Source of the DNA: Thermogutta sp.
GTDB taxonomy: Bacteria; Planctomycetota; Planctomycetia; Pirellulales; Thermoguttaceae
Assembly (NCBI GenBank): GCA_012798155.1
Contig: JAAZNR010000349.1
Coordinates: 1-6,982, forward strand
Reading direction: 5' to 3'
Length of the DNA: 6,982 nt
Every line of letters begins with the position of its first letter. Positions within the stretch are counted from its first letter, which is position 1. The position numbers and the translations under genes were made by a program. A model generated the notes under the pieces. The model was not told where the DNA came from. It saw only the letters and a list, made by a program, of their open reading frames with translations, and ran no database searches. Positions 3,588 to 6,982 of the stretch are shown here, in pieces.

Positions 3588-5522
3588 ATGAACTCTTTTA
3601 GCCCGATCCGTGCGTCGTCGCAGGAAAATACCGTCCTGATGCGGGAAAGGGGAGAAGTCGTGCAGCAGCAATCGGTCGCATCTTCATCCGTGAAGGCGGG
3701 GGTGGAATTGCGCGAAGCCACGGTGCGTTTCGCGGGAGACTCCGGAGACGGCATGCAACTGGCGGGGACGCAGTTGACCACGGCCTCCGCGGCGGCAGGG
3801 AACGACGTGGTCACGCTGCCCGACTTTCCCGCCGAGATCCGCGCCCCGCGCGGCACCAAGGCCGGGGTCAGCGGGTTCCAGGTGCACTTCGCCGGGCGCC
3901 GCATCTACACGCCGGGCGACAAGATCGACGCCCTGGTCGCCATGAATCCGGCGGCTTTGGCGACGAATGTGGGCGACTTGGCCCGCGGCGGCCTGTTGAT
4001 CGTGGATAGCAACAGCTTCGTGAAACGCGAGTGGGAAAAGGCCGGCTACGCCGCCAACCCCCTCGATGACCCCGCCCTCTCCCAATTTCGAATCATCCCC
4101 GTGGAGATCACCGAGCTGACCCGCGCGGCGGTGAAGGACCTGGGCTTGACGACCAAGGAAGCCGACCGTTGCCGCAACTTCTTCGCCATGGGCTTGGTCT
4201 ATTGGATTTTCGATCGGCCGCTGGACCCCACCCTGCGTTTCATCGCGGCCAAGTTCGGCAAGCGGCCGGCGATCGCGGAGGCCAACCGCCGCGTATTGAT
4301 GGCCGGCTATCACTACGGCGAGACGACGGAGGCCGTCCATCAGCGATACGTGGTCCGACCGGCCGAGCTTCCGCCCGGGACGTACCGCAGCCTCAGCGGC
4401 AATCAGGCCTTGGCTTGGGGATTGATGGCCGCTTCCCGCCTCAGCAATTGCGATTTGGTGTATGCCGGTTACCCCATCACGCCCGCCAGCGACATCCTGC
4501 ACGAACTGGCGATGCGCTGGGACTACGGCGTCAAGACCTTCCAGGCGGAAGACGAGATCTCCGCAGTCGCCGCGGCCGTCGGGGCGGCCTTCGGGGGAAA
4601 GATGGGCGTGACGGCGAGCAGCGGACCGGGCATCTCGCTCAAGGCCGAAGGACTGGGCTTGGCCGTGATGCTCGAATTGCCCTTGATCGCGGTCAACGTT
4701 CAGCGCGCCGGCCCAAGCACGGGCTTGCCGACGAAGACGGAGCAGGCGGACCTGCTTCAGGCCTTGTTCGGACGGCACGGCGAATGCCCCCTGCCCGTCT
4801 TGGCCCCGCAAAGCCCCGCCGACAACTTCGAGATCGCCGTCGAGGCCTGGCGGATCGCCGTCCGCTACATGACGCCCGTCATGATTCTCAGCGACGGATA
4901 CTTGGCCAACGGCGCCGAGCCGTGGCGGATCCGCGATCTCTCCGAGTACCAACCGATCCCGGTACGCCACCCCGATCCCGACACGCAGGACTTCCTGCCC
5001 TACCGCCGCGACGAGCGGTTGGCCCGGCCCTGGGCCGTCCCCGGTACCCCCAACCTCATGCACCGCATCGGCGGCCTGGAAAAGCAGGTCGATACCGGCA
5101 CCGTCAGCTACGATGGGGCCAATCACCAGAAAATGGTTCAACTGCGGGCCCAAAAGGTCGCAGGAATCTCCAAGGAATATCCGCCGCAGCCCGTGATCGG
5201 ACCGGAGCGCGGCAAAGTGCTGTTCGTCTCTTGGGGCGGGACCTTCGGCGCCGTCCGCTCGGCGGTGCAGGAACTGCTGGAAACCGGCTACGAGGTCGCC
5301 CATACGCATCTGCGATACCTGAACCCCCTCCCCGATGATTTGGGAGACATCCTCTCGCGATACGAGCGGATCGTGGTGCCGGAATTGAACCTGGGGCAGT
5401 TGGCCGTGCTCCTCCAGGCCAAGTATCTGCGGCCCGTCCGTTCCGTGAGCAAGGTGATGGGACGCCCCTTCAACGTCGAGGATCTGGTGGAGGCCGGCCG
5501 GCAGGCCGTCGAAGAGGACTGA
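3588..5522 (+). CDS. korA: 2-oxoacid:ferredoxin oxidoreductase alpha subunit (gamma-alpha fusion), probable KorA
   Basis: With KorB this forms an oxidoreductase that interconverts a 2-oxoacid, most likely 2-oxoglutarate, with its acyl-CoA (succinyl-CoA), CO2 and reduced ferredoxin in the cytoplasm. The 644-residue chain has the fused gamma-alpha order. The gamma domain is about 44-240, opening VRFAGDSGDGMQLAG. The pyrimidine-binding alpha domain is about 270-500, with the YPITP substrate motif at 295-299, TASSGPGISLKAEGLGLA, and VQRAGPSTGLPTKTEQAD (371-388) carrying the conserved Arg373. Domain II is about 540-640 (LFVSWGGTFGAVRSA). Size and layout match the two-subunit KorA of actinobacteria. 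There is no ferredoxin-like cluster domain, as expected. Two starts are possible: ATG 3588 has no clear ribosome binding site, while GTG 3660 (620 residues) has AGGGGAG (3648-3654) 5 nt upstream. The first 24 residues are unlike the family core, so GTG is a real alternative. The exact substrate cannot be fixed from sequence. Confidence 0.93.
   Translation: MNSFSPIRASSQENTVLMRERGEVVQQQSVASSSVKAGVELREATVRFAGDSGDGMQLAGTQLTTASAAAGNDVVTLPDFPAEIRAPRGTKAGVSGFQVHFAGRRIYTPGDKIDALVAMNPAALATNVGDLARGGLLIVDSNSFVKREWEKAGYAANPLDDPALSQFRIIPVEITELTRAAVKDLGLTTKEADRCRNFFAMGLVYWIFDRPLDPTLRFIAAKFGKRPAIAEANRRVLMAGYHYGETTEAVHQRYVVRPAELPPGTYRSLSGNQALAWGLMAASRLSNCDLVYAGYPITPASDILHELAMRWDYGVKTFQAEDEISAVAAAVGAAFGGKMGVTASSGPGISLKAEGLGLAVMLELPLIAVNVQRAGPSTGLPTKTEQADLLQALFGRHGECPLPVLAPQSPADNFEIAVEAWRIAVRYMTPVMILSDGYLANGAEPWRIRDLSEYQPIPVRHPDPDTQDFLPYRRDERLARPWAVPGTPNLMHRIGGLEKQVDTGTVSYDGANHQKMVQLRAQKVAGISKEYPPQPVIGPERGKVLFVSWGGTFGAVRSAVQELLETGYEVAHTHLRYLNPLPDDLGDILSRYERIVVPELNLGQLAVLLQAKYLRPVRSVSKVMGRPFNVEDLVEAGRQAVEED
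3648..3654 (+). promoter_or_regulatory. Ribosome binding site favouring a GTG start for korA at 3660
   Basis: AGGGGAG lies 5 nt before the in-frame GTG at 3660. By contrast the region before ATG 3588 (GGGCCGCCGCTCT) has no comparable site. It may decide the true korA start. Confidence 0.5.
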
Positions 5523-5632
5523 CGGCGAAAAGGACTGATGTCGAAAAGGCTCGGCGTCAACGGGAACCGACGGCGAAGAACACCGACGGCGAAGAGGACC
5601 GACGGCGAAGAACACCGACGGCGAAGAGGACC
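5505..5632. repeat. 16-bp tandem repeat array, eight units in register, spanning the korA 3' end and the korA-korB gap
   Basis: Consensus GACGGCGAAGAGGACC. Units start at 5505, 5521, 5537, 5553, 5569, 5585, 5601 and 5617 and match the consensus at 13, 14, 11, 10, 14, 16, 14 and 16 positions. The units at 5569 and 5601 are identical, as are those at 5585 and 5617, so 5569-5600 is an exact 32-bp duplicate of 5601-5632. The first unit encodes the last korA codons (ending in Glu-Glu-Asp) and the korA stop falls at the join with the second. The array leaves 54 bp before korB. It has little self-complementarity. Confidence 0.85.
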
Positions 5633-5673
5633 GAAGCCACGGGCGATCGCAACGCCCAACGATTACCATTAGC

Positions 5674-5677
5674 AGGA
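5674..5677 (+). promoter_or_regulatory. Ribosome binding site of korB
   Basis: AGGA lies 9 nt before the ATG at 5687 and supports that start. Confidence 0.5.
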
Positions 5678-5686
5678 TTTCCGGCC

Positions 5687-6745
5687 ATGTCCATTGATGC
5701 ACTCTTGGAAACGCCCTCCCTCGGGCCGAACGATTACGCGAGCAATCAAGAGGTCCGCTGGTGCCCCGGTTGCGGCGACTATGCCATTCTGGCCCAAATG
5801 AAAAAGACGTTGGCCGGTCTCGGTTTGCCCCGGGAGAAGACGGTCTTCGTCTCCGGCATCGGTTGCTCCAGCCGCTTTCCGTATTACATGAACACGTACG
5901 GCGTGCACGGCATTCACGGGCGGGCGCCGGCGATCGCCACGGGCCTGAAGATCGCCCGGCCCGACCTCTCCGTCTGGGTCATCACCGGCGACGGCGACGG
6001 CCTCAGCATCGGCACGAACCACCTCATCCACGCCATCCGGCGGAATGTGGACATCAATATCATCCTCTTCAACAATCGCATCTACGGGCTGACGAAGGGG
6101 CAGTATTCGCCCACCACGCCGCTGGGCCATCCCACCAAGAGCAACCCCTACGGCTCGCTGGACAACCCCCTGTACGCCCTCTCCTTGGCCGTCGGATGCG
6201 AGGCCACGTTCGTCGCCCGCGGCATCGACGTGCATCAAAAGCACCTCGGCATGGTCTTGGAACGGGCGGCCGCGCACAAAGGGGCCTCCTTCGTCGAAAT
6301 CTACCAAAACTGCGTCGTCTTCTATGACGGGGCCTGGGACTATGCCACCGACCGCGACACCAAGTTCGAGACGATCCTCGAGCTGGAGCACGGCAAGCCG
6401 CTCATTTTCGGCAAGAACCGCGACAAAGGCATCCGCTTCGTCGGCATCGAGCCGCAGATCGTCTCGCTGGGCAACGGCGTCTCGGAGAGCGATTTGATCA
6501 TCCACAACGAGAAGGCCGAACAGCCCACCCTCGCCTATTTCCTCAGCCGCATGCATCATCCCGAGTTTCCCGAGCCGATCGGCGTCTTCCGCGACGTCTC
6601 GCGGCCCACCTTCGACGAACTGATGGACGCGCGGCACCGCGAGCTGGTCTCGAAACGAGGCGGCCCGCGCGACCTGGATCAGCTCTTCCACGAAGGCGAG
6701 ACCTGGACGGTCGAGGATCACCAGGCCGCTCAGCCGCCTGAATGA
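5687..6745 (+). CDS. korB: 2-oxoacid:ferredoxin oxidoreductase beta subunit, probable KorB
   Basis: This is the thiamine-diphosphate and [4Fe-4S] subunit that partners KorA. WCPGCGDY (25-32) supplies Cys26 and Cys29, GIGCSS supplies Cys60, and YQNCVVF supplies Cys209. These match the four cluster-binding cysteines of two-subunit oxidoreductases, so the cluster site looks intact. The thiamine-diphosphate and Mg2+ site is GDGDGLSIGTNH (101-112) with FNNRIYGLTKGQYSPTT (128-144). HGRAPAIATGLK (77-88) is also characteristic. At 352 residues it is longer than the roughly 290-residue archaeal forms; the C-terminal extension from about 220 onward resembles the longer bacterial KorB type. The last 12 or so residues are polar and probably disordered. 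It lies 164 nt after korA on the same strand, an unusually wide gap for a complex of equal subunits, mostly filled by the 16-bp repeat array. No ferredoxin gene is in the window. Confidence 0.94.
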   Translation: MSIDALLETPSLGPNDYASNQEVRWCPGCGDYAILAQMKKTLAGLGLPREKTVFVSGIGCSSRFPYYMNTYGVHGIHGRAPAIATGLKIARPDLSVWVITGDGDGLSIGTNHLIHAIRRNVDINIILFNNRIYGLTKGQYSPTTPLGHPTKSNPYGSLDNPLYALSLAVGCEATFVARGIDVHQKHLGMVLERAAAHKGASFVEIYQNCVVFYDGAWDYATDRDTKFETILELEHGKPLIFGKNRDKGIRFVGIEPQIVSLGNGVSESDLIIHNEKAEQPTLAYFLSRMHHPEFPEPIGVFRDVSRPTFDELMDARHRELVSKRGGPRDLDQLFHEGETWTVEDHQAAQPPE

Positions 6746-6746
6746 C

Positions 6747-6811
6747 CCGCCGCGGCACGCTTCGGTTGCACCGCGCCGGCCCGGCCCGGCCGCGACCCTT
6801 GCCCGCGGCGG
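6747..6811. terminator. Large GC-rich inverted repeat after korB, possible terminator or processing hairpin
   Basis: CCGCCGCGG (6747-6755) begins 2 nt after the korB stop and is perfectly complementary to CCGCGGCGG (6803-6811). The 47 nt between are themselves GC-rich (repeated GGCCC near 6778-6790) and can form inner stems. Only TT follows, so it lacks a T-run; it could act in termination, in mRNA stability, or both. It separates korB from the zinc-ribbon gene. Confidence 0.4.
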
Positions 6812-6841
6812 TTCAGCCTGGATGCCTTGAACACAGGAAAT

Positions 6842-6845
6842 AGGA
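6842..6845 (+). promoter_or_regulatory. Ribosome binding site of the zinc-ribbon gene
   Basis: AGGA lies 8 nt before the ATG at 6854, with a second AGGA slightly further upstream (within ACAGGAAA). Confidence 0.5.
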
Positions 6846-6853
6846 CCGCAACC

Positions 6854-6982
6854 ATGGGACGGACCAGAAAGCTGCTCTGCACCGCTTGCGGCTTCGAGAA
6901 TCTGGCCGGGGCCGAGGTCTGCCTGCGCTGCGGGGTCCCCTTGGTACACGAGCAAAACTATTCCCCGCGCAGTGCCCTGGAA
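6854..6982 (+). CDS. N-terminal zinc-ribbon protein (partial, runs off the right edge)
   Basis: The first 43 codons are visible. Cys9-x2-Cys12 (CTAC) and Cys23-x2-Cys26 (CLRC) are spaced as in a short zinc ribbon, with Gly after each pair (CGFENLAG; CGVPL). The N-terminus is basic (GRTRK). Such ribbons often cap larger regulatory or membrane proteins, and what follows is outside the window. From memory, planctomycete proteins with this kind of N-terminal ribbon can continue into CBS domains, which would fit the CBS gene upstream of korA, but nothing here shows that. The start is supported by AGGA 8 nt upstream. It is on the same strand as korB, 108 nt after its stop and beyond a GC-rich inverted repeat, so co-transcription is possible but not certain. 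Confidence 0.8.
   Translation, partial: MGRTRKLLCTACGFENLAGAEVCLRCGVPLVHEQNYSPRSALE

Noticed and set aside
2840..3904. 354-codon minus-strand open frame antisense to the CBS gene and korA start
   Set aside because: It spans the CBS gene, the leader repeats and the 5' end of korA in antisense; Arg/His/Asp-rich shadow with no domain.
5505..5632. Regular repeats considered as a CRISPR array
   Set aside because: Units are 16 bp and directly adjacent, with no unique spacers and no cas genes nearby.
3684..5702. 672-codon minus-strand open frame antisense to korA
   Set aside because: It mirrors korA codon structure, and its N-terminal repeats simply translate the 16-bp array. KorA motifs on the plus strand are unambiguous.
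5669..6955. 428-codon minus-strand open frame antisense to korB
   Set aside because: KorB on the plus strand has all its cofactor motifs; the antisense frame has none.

Overview
The window is GC-rich DNA with short, low-density gene content and long non-coding stretches. It most likely comes from a Planctomycete (Pirellula-like). This rests on three things: an FTLIEV-type pseudopilin of the form common in that phylum, a 273-residue protein I can place only as planctomycete-like, and a CBS protein next to a two-subunit 2-oxoacid:ferredoxin oxidoreductase. The taxonomic call is inference from recognised protein style; no search was run.

Layout. Positions 1-27 (minus strand) hold the first nine codons of a divergent gene with a perfect Shine-Dalgarno. 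Positions 28-1170 are a non-coding block of about 1.1 kb, packed with inverted and tandem repeats, including a near-perfect 29-bp palindrome and an interleaved (A-B-A'-B') pair of long complementary segments. A GspG-like pseudopilin gene (1171-1641) follows, then a 302-bp gap with a strong hairpin, then a conserved-looking hypothetical gene (1944-2765). A 341-bp repeat-rich gap leads into a tight same-strand cluster: a two-CBS-domain protein (3107-3568), korA (3588 or 3660 to 5522), a 16-bp tandem repeat array, korB (5687-6745), a GC-rich inverted repeat, and the start of a CxxC...CxxC zinc-ribbon gene that runs off the right edge (6854-6982).

How the genes work together. KorA (fused gamma and alpha domains) and KorB (TPP and [4Fe-4S] subunit) together make an enzyme that interconverts a 2-oxoacid, probably 2-oxoglutarate, with its acyl-CoA using ferredoxin. 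The CBS protein directly upstream, and the small zinc-ribbon protein downstream, are candidates for adenylate-linked control of that enzyme; this is inferred from gene order only. The pseudopilin and the 273-residue protein have no visible functional tie to the cluster.

The best-supported unusual signals are non-coding: the structured 1.1-kb block, and the 16-bp repeat array that begins inside the last codons of korA and fills most of the korA-korB gap. I found no CRISPR array, tRNA, rRNA, transposase or integrase. I do not see a demonstrably new multi-gene system; the CBS-korAB-zinc-ribbon grouping is the closest candidate.
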